A DNA stretch of 64,000 bases from Pedobacter cryotolerans (GTDB taxonomy: Bacteria > Bacteroidota > Bacteroidia > Sphingobacteriales > Sphingobacteriaceae), in NCBI RefSeq assembly GCF_005116475.1, contig NZ_SWBO01000001.1:1-64000 (forward strand), read 5' to 3'. This document shows positions 16,271-24,056 of this stretch, piece after piece. Position numbers and translations under genes: made by a program. The notes beneath the pieces were generated by a model. The model worked only from the letters and a program-made list of their open reading frames with translations, was not told where the DNA came from and searched no databases. Numbering within the stretch: position 1 is the first letter of the stretch; every line of letters starts with the position of its first letter.

Positions 16271-17716
16271 TTAACCTCTTCCTGGTCTACCACCGCTACC
16301 TCTTTCGCCTCTACTTTCAGAACCACCTGAACTTCTTTGCGGTGCAGATTGCACACGTTCTGTTCTTTGTGGTTGAGAACGCTCAACACGTTGAGGTTGA
16401 GACTGAGATCTCTCCATACGTTGTGGCGCTTGTTGTTGACGCTCAACTTGTGGCTGAGGGCGTTCCATTCTTTGTTGCGGCACCTCTCTGCTTCGCTCTA
16501 CCCTTTGTTGAGGTTGTGCTTCGCTTTGATTTCTTTCTACTCTTTGAGGCTGTCTATTGCTTTCTCCTCTTCTTTCGAAAGTACTTGGTCTTTGTCCAAC
16601 TGCATTTCTATCTGCATTTGGCGTTACGCTAACTCTGCTATTTTCCCTAGATGGTGAACTGCTGTTCTCTCCTCTTCTCTCAAAAGTGCTTGGTCTTTGT
16701 CCAACTGTACCTCTGTCTGTATTTGGAGTTGCACCAACTCGGTTGTTATCTCTGCCTTGTACCGTATTCCCTTCTCCTCTTGATGGACGGTTTGAAACAT
16801 TAGCATCACCTCTACCACTCACTCCGTTTCTATCACCTTGGTTAAAGCTTCCATTATTGCTACTTCCTCTTTCGCCTCTGCTTGTAGGCACACTACCATC
16901 TCTACTGGCAATTACACCTCGGTTAATGCTGCCTTGTACTGCATTTCTTGGCGCAGCTTGTGCGTTATTAACCGAACCTCTACTCGGACGAGGATTATAA
17001 ATATTAACCGAATTGTTATCAATTCTCGACGCACCTGGTCTGCTGCTTCTATTTACATTGTAAACAGTTACATTTTGGTTAGTATGTCTTCTAATATCAT
17101 CAACTCGTGGCCCAGTATAATAGGTTCTATTGTTACGAACATAAGTGTTGTTAATAATTACCGTATTTTGGATATATACCCTGTTTCTACCATAATTGTA
17201 ACGTGGGAAGTTATTGACATAGATGTTGTTGTACGGAATAAAATTCCAGCACATATCTGGCACTCTATATCCTCCTCTGCCAATATTTATTCCGATGTTA
17301 ATGCTTGGTCCTAAAGGCGCCCAACCATAATTTCCACCGCCGCTTCTCCAACTTACCCAAGCTGGTCCCCAAACGGTATCTGGTAACCAAACCCAGTTAT
17401 TGTAACGGTTGTAAACCCAACGGCCATAATGGAAAGGAGCCCATCCCCATTCGTAATTACTTACCCAAGTATTTCCGTACTCTGTCATAGCCCATCTACC
17501 ATTGCTGTAATATGGCCTAAACTCATTTTGGTCTACATCCGGACGCCAAACATATCCATATTGCGGATCTTGAATCCAAGTTCCGTAGGGAGAAAGTTCA
17601 TCGTAAAACGATTGTAGTGAAACGTCTTCTTGCTGTGCTTTTGCTGTTTGTGTGGTTCCAACGAAAAGGAGCATGAGACCTACCAGCATTGCTGGCAATT
17701 TGATCATGGTTTTCAT
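16271..17716 (-). CDS. Exported Trp/Tyr-rich protein (DUF6600-like) with disordered repetitive tail
   Basis: 481 residues. Signal peptide ending TTQTAKAQ. Residues about 35-160 hold repeats of aromatic motifs (YGTWIQDPQYGYVWRPD, GRWAMTEYGNTWVS, WGWAPFHYGRWVY, WVWLPDTVWGPAWVSWR) typical of DUF6600-like envelope proteins. Residues about 190-481 are low complexity, rich in Arg, Gln, Ser, Asn and Pro. They contain an imperfect duplication of about 35 residues (GQRPSTFERRGE appears twice) and a tail of PQRVER-like repeats. Probably surface or periplasmic; the function is unknown. The repetitive tail gives many open antisense frames, which are not genes. Confidence 0.8.
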   Translation of the reverse strand: MKTMIKLPAMLVGLMLLFVGTTQTAKAQQEDVSLQSFYDELSPYGTWIQDPQYGYVWRPDVDQNEFRPYYSNGRWAMTEYGNTWVSNYEWGWAPFHYGRWVYNRYNNWVWLPDTVWGPAWVSWRSGGGNYGWAPLGPSINIGINIGRGGYRVPDMCWNFIPYNNIYVNNFPRYNYGRNRVYIQNTVIINNTYVRNNRTYYTGPRVDDIRRHTNQNVTVYNVNRSSRPGASRIDNNSVNIYNPRPSRGSVNNAQAAPRNAVQGSINRGVIASRDGSVPTSRGERGSSNNGSFNQGDRNGVSGRGDANVSNRPSRGEGNTVQGRDNNRVGATPNTDRGTVGQRPSTFERRGENSSSPSRENSRVSVTPNADRNAVGQRPSTFERRGESNRQPQRVERNQSEAQPQQRVERSREVPQQRMERPQPQVERQQQAPQRMERSQSQPQRVERSQPQRTERVQSAPQRSSGGSESRGERGSGGRPGRG

Positions 17717-18041
17717 TTTGTGTGTGTTTTAAATTTATAATTAACCTAACGCTTTGTGTATATCAATTTGAACACCATTTTTTTAAAAGGATTAATCGTA
17801 AAACCATAATGTTTATCAATTACCTGTTTTAACGCATTTCTTGACAATTAAGTGTTTTATAATGCTAAATAAACAACTCCGTTAATGTGTAAAAAATAAG
17901 TCGGGCAGAACTAAATTTGCTACAATTTACAAAACCCATTAAAACAATTTTGCTATACAACTGTTTGGCAAAACCTTTACTAAATTTTAAAAGCATTACT
18001 TATAAGCTTAAAACCTTACTTTTGTAGCTTAATTTATTGCT
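17717..18041. other. 325-bp divergent spacer
   Basis: Holds the upstream regions of the minus-strand exported-protein gene and the plus-strand methyltransferase. TACTTTTG at 18017-18024 is an exact TAnnTTTG -7 box, 17 bp before the methyltransferase ATG. Nothing else recognised. Confidence 0.5.
18017..18024 (+). promoter_or_regulatory. Candidate -7 box (TACTTTTG)
   Basis: Exact match to TAnnTTTG, 17 bp before the ATG at 18042; no convincing -33 element. Confidence 0.45.
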
Positions 18042-18752
18042 ATGCAAAGAGGCACCTTGTTTTTAATACCCGTACCATTGGCAGAAAATGCCGAAAATAA
18101 ATCTTACACTCCCTTTTTAATTGACACCATTAATGTAATTAAAACCTACATTGTTGAAAATGAGAAAACAGCTCGTAAGTTTTTAAAGGAGGCTGGGTTA
18201 AAAACACCACAAAGTGAATTGTTGATCCATGATTTTGGCAAACATAAGCGTGGAAACTCTTTGGTACCCTACTTTACGCAATTAATGTCTGGTATAGATG
18301 TGGGTTTAATGAGTGAGGCCGGTTGCCCTGGCGTTGCAGATCCAGGTGCAGAAATTGTTGCCGAAGCCCACAAACGTGGGATTAAAGTTGTTCCTTTAGT
18401 TGGCCCTAATTCGATGATACAAGCTTTAATGGCCTCTGGTTTTAGCGGACAAAGTTTTACTTTTCATGGTTATTTGCCAATTGATAAAACTGATAGGGCA
18501 AAAAGGATTAAGGAATTAGAAGCGCTATCTCTAAAAAATAAACAAACACAGTTGTTTATGGAAACACCTTTTAGAAACAACCATTTGTTTGAAGATGTAT
18601 TAAAAAACTGCAGTGGTAGCACTCAGCTTTGTGTGGCTTGTAATATTAACGGTGAAAATGAATTTATTAAAACCATGACTGTTGGCGCTTGGAAAGGCGA
18701 AAGAATTGATCTACACAAAAAGCCAACTGTGTTTTTGATTTATAAAGGGTAA
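18042..18752 (+). CDS. RsmI-like tetrapyrrole-methylase-fold SAM methyltransferase
   Basis: 236 residues. MSEAGCPGVADPGAEIV (about 88) and VVPLVGPNSMIQALMASG (about 112) are the conserved glycine and proline loops of the RsmI/tetrapyrrole methylase fold, and FHGYLP follows. RsmI methylates the 2'-O of C1402 in 16S rRNA. This version begins GTLFLIPVPLAENAEN where RsmI proper has GTLYLVATPIGN, and the usual helical C-terminal extension is absent. It is probably the Bacteroidota paralogue and not RsmI itself, so its target is uncertain. Monocistronic. Confidence 0.8.
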   Translation: MQRGTLFLIPVPLAENAENKSYTPFLIDTINVIKTYIVENEKTARKFLKEAGLKTPQSELLIHDFGKHKRGNSLVPYFTQLMSGIDVGLMSEAGCPGVADPGAEIVAEAHKRGIKVVPLVGPNSMIQALMASGFSGQSFTFHGYLPIDKTDRAKRIKELEALSLKNKQTQLFMETPFRNNHLFEDVLKNCSGSTQLCVACNINGENEFIKTMTVGAWKGERIDLHKKPTVFLIYKG

Positions 18753-18811
18753 TGGGTTGTAATTCTCTGTTGTATTAAGGAAATTTGATTTGGTAAAAGA
18801 CTTTTAACTCG

Positions 18812-18890
18812 CTTTGTCATCCAGATCCGCCGCGGCGGAGAAGGATCTCTACAATAAATTTACAAAGGAGATTCCTCGGAATGACAAAGA
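18812..18890. repeat. Dispersed intergenic palindromic repeat, copy 3
   Basis: GCTTTGTCATCCAGATCCGC ... GGAATGACAAAG with AAGGATCTCTAC and GGAGATTCC inside, plus a GCCGCGGC core. Same layout as the copy at 5275. Confidence 0.75.
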
Positions 18891-18914
18891 TTATTATTGT
18901 AATACTAATTTAAG

Positions 18915-18968
18915 CGTTGGCGGTGACGCCAACGTTGGAGTTTTCTCATGTTGGCCTCCCGCCAACAT
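18915..18968. repeat. Paired GTTGGC hairpins
   Basis: CGTTGGCG-gtga-CGCCAACG (18915-18934) followed by ATGTTGGC-ctccc-GCCAACAT (18948-18968): two related hairpins in series. No T-run; unknown role. Confidence 0.6.
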
Positions 18969-19029
18969 TTTAACAATCTTTGCTTAATAACATTGAGCGC
19001 TTGCTTGCATCAGCTTGTTACTCGAAGAC

Positions 19030-19644
19030 TTATCGATACATATTTTTCTGCTCAATAAATTCTAACACCGCATCTGGCGTGAAGAATTGAACATTCTTTT
19101 TATCTTTTATCGCTTTGCGGATAAATGTTGATGAGATTTCCATTTCTGGTGTATCAGTAAATGTAATTGATGGATGATTTTGCCATTCGCTAACATCTGC
19201 ACCTGGGCGAGGATAAACGTAAATATGATAATCTTGCAAAAGCAGCTCGTAGTTTTTCCATTTTTTTAGCGATACTAGATTATCCGCTCCCATGATGAGC
19301 ACAAACTCCTTTTCTGGGTAACGTTCGTGTAGGTACGTAAGCGTATCTATGGTGTATGATGGTTGTGGAAGCTTAAACTCAATATCGCTAACTTTTATTT
19401 GAGGTGCATTTTCTGTAGCAAGTTTAGCCATTTCTAAACGATCGTACATGTTAGCTAAGCCGCTTTTAAGCTTTAATGGATTGTGCGGTGAAACCACCAA
19501 CCAAACTTCTTTTAACCCACTAAAAGTTGCCATATAATTGGCAATAACTAAGTGCCCTATATGAATTGGATTAAAAGAACCGAAAAAGAGGCCTGTTTTC
19601 AGTTTTCGGTTTTCAGTTTTCAGTTCTTGTGTCCTAATTAACAT
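19030..19644 (-). CDS. nadD: Nicotinate-nucleotide adenylyltransferase
   Basis: 204 residues; makes deamido-NAD from NaMN and ATP. Seen: GLFFGSFNPIHIGHL with the HxxH nucleotidyl-transfer motif (His28, His31), VWLVVSPHNPLK, FVLIMGADNL and the C-terminal ISSTFIRKAIKD. Normal NadD proteins start about two residues before GLFFGSF; here about 15 extra residues (RTQELKTENRKLKT) are encoded by an AACTGAAA-type repeat. The only ATG in frame is at 19644, upstream of that repeat, so the extension is probably translated unless a CTG is used. Confidence 0.93.
   Translation of the reverse strand: MLIRTQELKTENRKLKTGLFFGSFNPIHIGHLVIANYMATFSGLKEVWLVVSPHNPLKLKSGLANMYDRLEMAKLATENAPQIKVSDIEFKLPQPSYTIDTLTYLHERYPEKEFVLIMGADNLVSLKKWKNYELLLQDYHIYVYPRPGADVSEWQNHPSITFTDTPEMEISSTFIRKAIKDKKNVQFFTPDAVLEFIEQKNMYR
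19593..19626 (-). repeat. AACTGAAA iterated repeat inside the nadD start
   Basis: On the minus strand it reads GAACTGAAAACTGAAAACCG and on to AAAACTGAAAACAG: four iterations. It forms the N-terminal extension of NadD and is inverted relative to the CAGTT tract at 20080-20116. Confidence 0.75.
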
Positions 19645-19670
19645 TTTTAAAATTTTCAGTTTACAATAAA

Positions 19671-20048
19671 CTATAAAACTCCGTATTTTTCAGGATGATT
19701 AATCATGTGGTTAAGTAGCCTTCCAACTTCTTCACTTTGCCCAACCAGCTCATTATATTTATCTAGTGAAATATAAGTACATGATAAAGCAAATTTAAGC
19801 CAACCTTTTGTTTCGCTATTTTCCATATCACTATCGGTTAGTTTGCTAATAAAATGAGCTTTATATCTTCGTTTTCTGTAAGCCTCAACCAAGCATATGT
19901 TTGTAGACCTTGATGACCGTCTAATTTGATCTGTCAATGAGTACATTTCTTCTTTTGGAAAAAATTTACTCAACTCAAAAATTGACATCGCTAAATCAAA
20001 TGATTTTTTGTAAACTAGAAGATCGTTGAAATCACCCATAAAAATCAA
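19671..20048 (-). CDS. Four-helix-bundle protein (S23/23S rRNA intervening-sequence family)
   Basis: 125 residues, all helical: FNDLLVYKKSFDLAMSIFEL, then FPKEEMYSLTDQIRRSSRST, then NICLVEAYRKRRYKAHFISK, and a final helix with KYNELVGQSEEVGRLLNHM. These blocks are diagnostic of the family known from 23S rRNA intervening sequences, structurally related to the Avd accessory protein of diversity-generating retroelements. Here it is free-standing between nadD and gmk, with inverted AACTG-type repeats on both sides. The molecular role of stand-alone members is not established. It may be the cargo of a small mobile unit (inference). Confidence 0.9.
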   Translation of the reverse strand: MIFMGDFNDLLVYKKSFDLAMSIFELSKFFPKEEMYSLTDQIRRSSRSTNICLVEAYRKRRYKAHFISKLTDSDMENSETKGWLKFALSCTYISLDKYNELVGQSEEVGRLLNHMINHPEKYGVL

Positions 20049-20079
20049 TGTTTTATTAAATATATAGGTTATGAATCCA

Positions 20080-20116
20080 TAACTGAGAACAGAAAATTGT
20101 TAACTGCCAACTGAAA
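20080..20116 (-). repeat. CAGTT-type repeat tract at the end of gmk
   Basis: On the minus strand it reads CTTTCAGTTGGCAGTTAACA, then ATTTTCTGTTCTCAGTT. Its first part encodes the last residues (SVGS) and stop of Gmk. It is inverted relative to the tract in nadD, and the two bracket the four-helix-bundle gene. Confidence 0.65.
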
Positions 20117-20672
20117 GAAATTCTCCAATAATCTTTTCTGCCTCGGCACAAGCAGTTTCTAAATCATAGTTTTTTAGAACAATATCAAACTTATCTGCAT
20201 ATAAAAGTTCCTTCTCTGCCTTTACAAAACGCTCTTGCAATTTTTCTTGGCTATCAGTTCCTCTACCCGTTAAACGTTCTTTTAATACCTCCAACGATGG
20301 TGGTTGTACAAAAATAGCCAGAGCATCATCTTCATATTTTCTTTTTAAACGTAATCCACCTTCTACATCAATATCAAAAATTACATGCTTGCCTTCATCC
20401 CAAATACGTTGTATTTCTGAACGTAAGGTACCGTAAAAAGTACCTGAATAAACCTCTTCAAATTCTACAAACTCTTGGTGAGCAATCTTATGCAAAAAGT
20501 CTTCCTTACTTATAAAATAATAATCGTTTTCATGAGTTTCACTTCCTCTTAATTCGCGGGTAGTAGCCGAAATAGAAAAACTTAAAGAGGGAAATTTCTT
20601 TAATAAATGTCTAACAATAGTGGTTTTACCAGCTCCTGATGGTGCAGAAAATATAATGAGTTTGCCTTGCAT
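20100..20672 (-). CDS. gmk: Guanylate kinase
   Basis: 190 residues; phosphorylates GMP to GDP. P-loop FSAPSGAGKTT (about 8-18), GMP-binding SISATTRELRGSETHENDYYF (about 33-53), EFEEVYSGTFYGTL (about 71), IFDIDVEGGLRLK and the lid segment ERLTGRGTDSQEKLQER. Full length. The C-terminal few residues and stop come from a CAGTT repeat. Same strand and probable operon with yicC upstream, a common pairing. Confidence 0.95.
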   Translation of the reverse strand: MQGKLIIFSAPSGAGKTTIVRHLLKKFPSLSFSISATTRELRGSETHENDYYFISKEDFLHKIAHQEFVEFEEVYSGTFYGTLRSEIQRIWDEGKHVIFDIDVEGGLRLKRKYEDDALAIFVQPPSLEVLKERLTGRGTDSQEKLQERFVKAEKELLYADKFDIVLKNYDLETACAEAEKIIGEFLSVGS

Positions 20673-20729
20673 AATATGTGTTTTGCGTTGGGCGTTCTGC
20701 GTTGGGCGCTTATCGCCTAACGCTTATCG

Positions 20730-21608
20730 CTACAACACATTCAATAACTGTTCTTTAATTTTTTCTAATTCTTCTTTCATTCCCACAACCAACTGCTGTA
20801 TATGGGCATCATTAGCTTTTGCACCCATGGTATTTATTTCTCTACCAATTTCTTGAGAGATAAAACCTAGTTTTTTACCGTTGGCATCTTTGCTTTTTAA
20901 AGTCTCCATAAAATAATCACAGTGACTTTTTAAGCGGGTTTTTTCTTCGGTAATGTCTAATTTATCAATATAATAAATCAGCTCTTGCTCTAAACGGTTT
21001 TGATCGTAGTTTACTTTACCAACCGTTTCTTCTAAAAACTGTAACAATCTTGCCTTAACCTGTGGTACCCTTAAAGGTGCAAGTTTGTCTATTTCGGCAA
21101 AAAAATCTAAAATGTTCTGGATACGAAGTTCTAAATCGGTTCTTAAAACTTTACCTTCATCTGCCCTAAACTGATTAAAATTACTTAATGCTTTTAAAAA
21201 AGTTTCCTGCAAAACATTCCATTCATTCTCATCAGCCTGTTCTTCTGTATAAGTAATAACTTCTGGAAAAGTTAACACAGTTTGTAGTAAGTTAGCTGCA
21301 TTTGGCGCTCCTAATGAAGCATTGATTTCTTCTAACTGTTTGTAATATTTTGTTAATAGTTTAGTATTTATGGTAGCGCCTTTTTGGGTGTCGTCGCTAC
21401 GTTCAATGTTTATTGATACATTAACTTTGCCACGCTCAATATCTTTACTACAAACATTGCGCAATAAAAGCTCCTTATCTGAATATGCTCTCGGTAATTT
21501 TAAATTTAACTCTAAAAATTTTGAGTTTAGAGATTTGATCTCTACGGCAAACTTAACGTTTTCATAATCAGTAGCCGCCAAGCCAAAGCCTGTCATTGAT
21601 TTTATCAT
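20730..21608 (-). CDS. yicC: YicC-family protein (endoribonuclease-type)
   Basis: About 292 residues from the preferred start MIKSMTGFGLA at 21608, the invariant YicC N-terminus; a 13-residue in-frame extension to 21647 is unlikely to be used. Other signatures: VEIKSLNSKFLELNLKLPR, IERGKVNVSI, RLEQELIYYIDKLDITEE, TRLKSHCDYF and FISQEIGREINTMGAKAND. YicC/YloC proteins act as endoribonucleases in RNA turnover. 57 bp with GCGTTGGGCG repeats separate it from gmk. Confidence 0.93.
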   Translation of the reverse strand: MIKSMTGFGLAATDYENVKFAVEIKSLNSKFLELNLKLPRAYSDKELLLRNVCSKDIERGKVNVSINIERSDDTQKGATINTKLLTKYYKQLEEINASLGAPNAANLLQTVLTFPEVITYTEEQADENEWNVLQETFLKALSNFNQFRADEGKVLRTDLELRIQNILDFFAEIDKLAPLRVPQVKARLLQFLEETVGKVNYDQNRLEQELIYYIDKLDITEEKTRLKSHCDYFMETLKSKDANGKKLGFISQEIGREINTMGAKANDAHIQQLVVGMKEELEKIKEQLLNVL

Positions 21609-21674
21609 GTGCAAAGATAGCAAAAAAGGTAGAGGGTTAAAAGGCAAAAGGTTTAAGGCTTAGCATACCCCATA

Positions 21675-22415
21675 TTACGCATGCTTTATCATGGCTTCTT
21701 CCATTAAATCGAACACTTTTTGTTTCAGCATTGGTAAATCATCCAATGTTAACCCTTTTACATCCACAGGGGTGATAAAAACAGTTTTAATAATACCTGG
21801 GCGTGCTTTTAAAGGATTTATTCTTGGCAATAATGTGCTGTTATTAATCATTACAAAAGGCATTAAAGTGGTCTGCGTTTCAATGGCAATTCTAAAAGCG
21901 CCGTCGTAAAATTCACTCAAATGCTGGTTTGTTTTATTCATTGTTCCTTCCGGGAAAATGAGAATCGATTCACCTTTGACTAAATCTTCTTTTAGCGCAT
22001 TTACCGATTGCGCTCTACTTTCTTTACTACTCCGATCAATTAAAACAACAATTCGTTTGTAAATTAGCCCGAACACGGGGATTTTAGTCATTTCTACTTT
22101 ACCTAGCGGACTAAAATATTGCGGAATGCTTAAACAAACCGCAATTGCGTCTAAGTAAGATCCGTGATTACCTACGTAAATATGAGGAAGGTTTTGGTTG
22201 ATGATGTGCTGATTAATGGTTTTTACCCAAAAGAAAGTTGGGATACTAAAGCCAAAAGCCCAACAGCGCAAAAAAAATAAAATGATCTTTTTAGTCGTAT
22301 GTTGATTAAATACCGCCGAAGCAATTAAAACTAGCGGCAGCACAATAAGCATTAGTCCAATAAAAATTAACGCAGCATATAAAAGATACAATGCGGTTAA
22401 AACTTTCCTCATCAA
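21675..22415 (-). CDS. plsC: 1-acyl-sn-glycerol-3-phosphate acyltransferase-like protein
   Basis: 246 residues. An N-terminal membrane anchor (about 8-38, LIFIGLMLIVLPLVLIASAVF) precedes an acyltransferase domain with the HX4D catalytic motif NHGSYLD (His84, Asp89), then KRIVVLIDR and the phosphate-binding FPEGTMNK (about 154). Makes phosphatidic acid at the inner membrane. Same strand as yicC with a 66-bp gap. The gene symbol rests on family; paralogues with other acceptors exist. Confidence 0.88.
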   Translation of the reverse strand: MMRKVLTALYLLYAALIFIGLMLIVLPLVLIASAVFNQHTTKKIILFFLRCWAFGFSIPTFFWVKTINQHIINQNLPHIYVGNHGSYLDAIAVCLSIPQYFSPLGKVEMTKIPVFGLIYKRIVVLIDRSSKESRAQSVNALKEDLVKGESILIFPEGTMNKTNQHLSEFYDGAFRIAIETQTTLMPFVMINNSTLLPRINPLKARPGIIKTVFITPVDVKGLTLDDLPMLKQKVFDLMEEAMIKHA

Positions 22416-22489
22416 TTAACGTTTTTTAACTTAAATCAATAGTAAACAATCCTTAAGTTTACAAAATTAAAATCTAACTCTGTATTGAG

Positions 22490-23197
22490 ATGACTCGATT
22501 AACTCTTTTATTCATCTTTTTTGCTTCTATTTTTGTTGCTTCGCCAGTTTTAGCACAAGAATTTATGCTAAACGGAGCTATTTTAGAAAACGGAGCTAAA
22601 ATTAGATTGGCATTAGCTGAAGTTTACAATACACGAAATAAATACAGTGTAGGCAGTAATGATATGGGCATATTTCAAATTAGAGCAAAAGTTGGAGATA
22701 CCTTAATTATATCAAAAAGAGGTTTTAGAGATAAAACAGTAGTTATAACAGAAACAAAAGATGTTATTGTAAATTTAACTAGAAGTGAAACTACCTTAAA
22801 CGAGGTGGTTATTAATGGACAAAGTAAAAAGCAAACCTTAGACGCCATTAGACAAGACTTTAGAAATAAAGGGTCATATTATGCCGGCAAGCCGCCTTTA
22901 CTTTCCTATTTTTTTACACCATTAACCGCTTTGTACGAATTGATTGGTCGCACGCCTAATAATGCTCGCCGATTTAATAAAATGTATGTTACCGAATTAC
23001 AAAATAATGAGGTAGACCAGCTTTTTAATAAATCAACCATTAATAAAAATACTGGTTTAGAGGGAAAAGAGCTTGAAAATTTTATGGTTAATTATCGCCC
23101 TGATTACGATAAAGCCAAAAACTGGACGGTTTATGATGCCACAAAGTGGATAAAGGATTCGTATAAGGAATACACAGATACGTTGAAGAAAAATTAG
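22490..23197 (+). CDS. Exported protein with carboxypeptidase-regulatory-like domain
   Basis: 235 residues. Signal peptide ending SPVLAQE. Residues about 25-105 form a CarboxypepD_reg-like beta-sandwich (NGAILENGAKIRLALAEVYN, GIFQIRAKVGDTLIISKRGF), the module found at the start of TonB receptors, here without a barrel. The C-terminal half (TTLNEVVINGQSKKQTLD; FRNKGSYYAGKP; NKNTGLEGKELENFMVNYRP) is a Bacteroidota-specific extension of unknown role. Sits alone on the plus strand between two minus-strand housekeeping runs. Confidence 0.75.
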   Translation: MTRLTLLFIFFASIFVASPVLAQEFMLNGAILENGAKIRLALAEVYNTRNKYSVGSNDMGIFQIRAKVGDTLIISKRGFRDKTVVITETKDVIVNLTRSETTLNEVVINGQSKKQTLDAIRQDFRNKGSYYAGKPPLLSYFFTPLTALYELIGRTPNNARRFNKMYVTELQNNEVDQLFNKSTINKNTGLEGKELENFMVNYRPDYDKAKNWTVYDATKWIKDSYKEYTDTLKKN

Positions 23198-23250
23198 TCT
23201 GTTTTCAACTTACAGTTCTGAACCCAAAACTGGTAAATATTAATTACTAA

Positions 23251-23979
23251 TTAAATCGCTAGCGACTCACAAGCCTTTTCTGCAGCTAACTTTTCTGCGT
23301 TTTTCTTATTGTAGTCTCTGCCTATTCCATGGTTTTCACTATCAACAATAGCATGTACGGTAAAGAGCTTAGCGCTTTCGCCTTCGCCATTTTGCACCAT
23401 ATCAAAAGAAATATCCTTACCATGGCGTTGGCACCATTCTATCAATTTACTTTTGAAATTGGTTTCCGTCATTTCTAAAGTATGGATATCAATGTAAGGT
23501 TTTACAATGCGTTTAAGTAGGAAGTTTTTGGTAAAGTTGTAGCCCTTATCGAGATAAATGGCACCAATTAAAGCTTCAAAAGCATCACCCAGCATAGAGT
23601 GATGTTTGCTTTGTACGCTAACTGTTTTTTGATCGAATACTATCAACTGATCGAAACCCATTTTGCGAGCTAGTTGATTTAGATTAGCTCTATTTACAAT
23701 TTTTGAGCGCATTTCTGTTAAAAAGCCTTCTTCCTTGTAAGGATAGCTTTTAAACAACAGCTCTGCAATTACAGATCCTAAAATGGCATCACCTAAAAAT
23801 TCTAATCTTTCGTTACTGCTTCTACTTCCGTTTTTTAAAACTTTTGCCACAGAGCGATGTCTGAAAGCCATTCTGTACAGCACGACATTACCGGGTACAA
23901 AACCCAGTATATTTTTGAGTTTTACAACAAACTCTTTGTGCGGTGATAAATAAAGCTTATATAAATCGAAAAATGGCAT
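23251..23979 (-). CDS. rnc: Ribonuclease III
   Basis: 242 residues; cleaves double-stranded RNA in rRNA and mRNA processing. RNase III signature NERLEFLGDAILGSVIAELLF (about 61) with the acidic metal ligands, YKEEGFLTEMRSKIVNR, and MLGDAFEALIGAIYLDKGY carrying the second acidic pair. A C-terminal dsRNA-binding domain follows (about 165-240: FKSKLIEWCQRHGK, GIGRDYNKKNAEKLAAEKAC). Last gene of the acpP-fabF-rnc unit, a standard Bacteroidota order. Confidence 0.95.
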   Translation of the reverse strand: MPFFDLYKLYLSPHKEFVVKLKNILGFVPGNVVLYRMAFRHRSVAKVLKNGSRSSNERLEFLGDAILGSVIAELLFKSYPYKEEGFLTEMRSKIVNRANLNQLARKMGFDQLIVFDQKTVSVQSKHHSMLGDAFEALIGAIYLDKGYNFTKNFLLKRIVKPYIDIHTLEMTETNFKSKLIEWCQRHGKDISFDMVQNGEGESAKLFTVHAIVDSENHGIGRDYNKKNAEKLAAEKACESLAI

Positions 23980-24056
23980 TAATTTAATCTACAAAAAATA
24001 AGGTATAAAAGTAAATCTAATATACAATCAAATATCAACAAAGATAGTTTTTTAGA

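Noticed and set aside
16557..17000. Long plus-strand frames antisense to the Trp/Tyr-rich exported protein
   Set aside because: They mirror the repetitive Arg/Gln/Ser-rich tail and have Leu/Pro-rich, non-natural composition.
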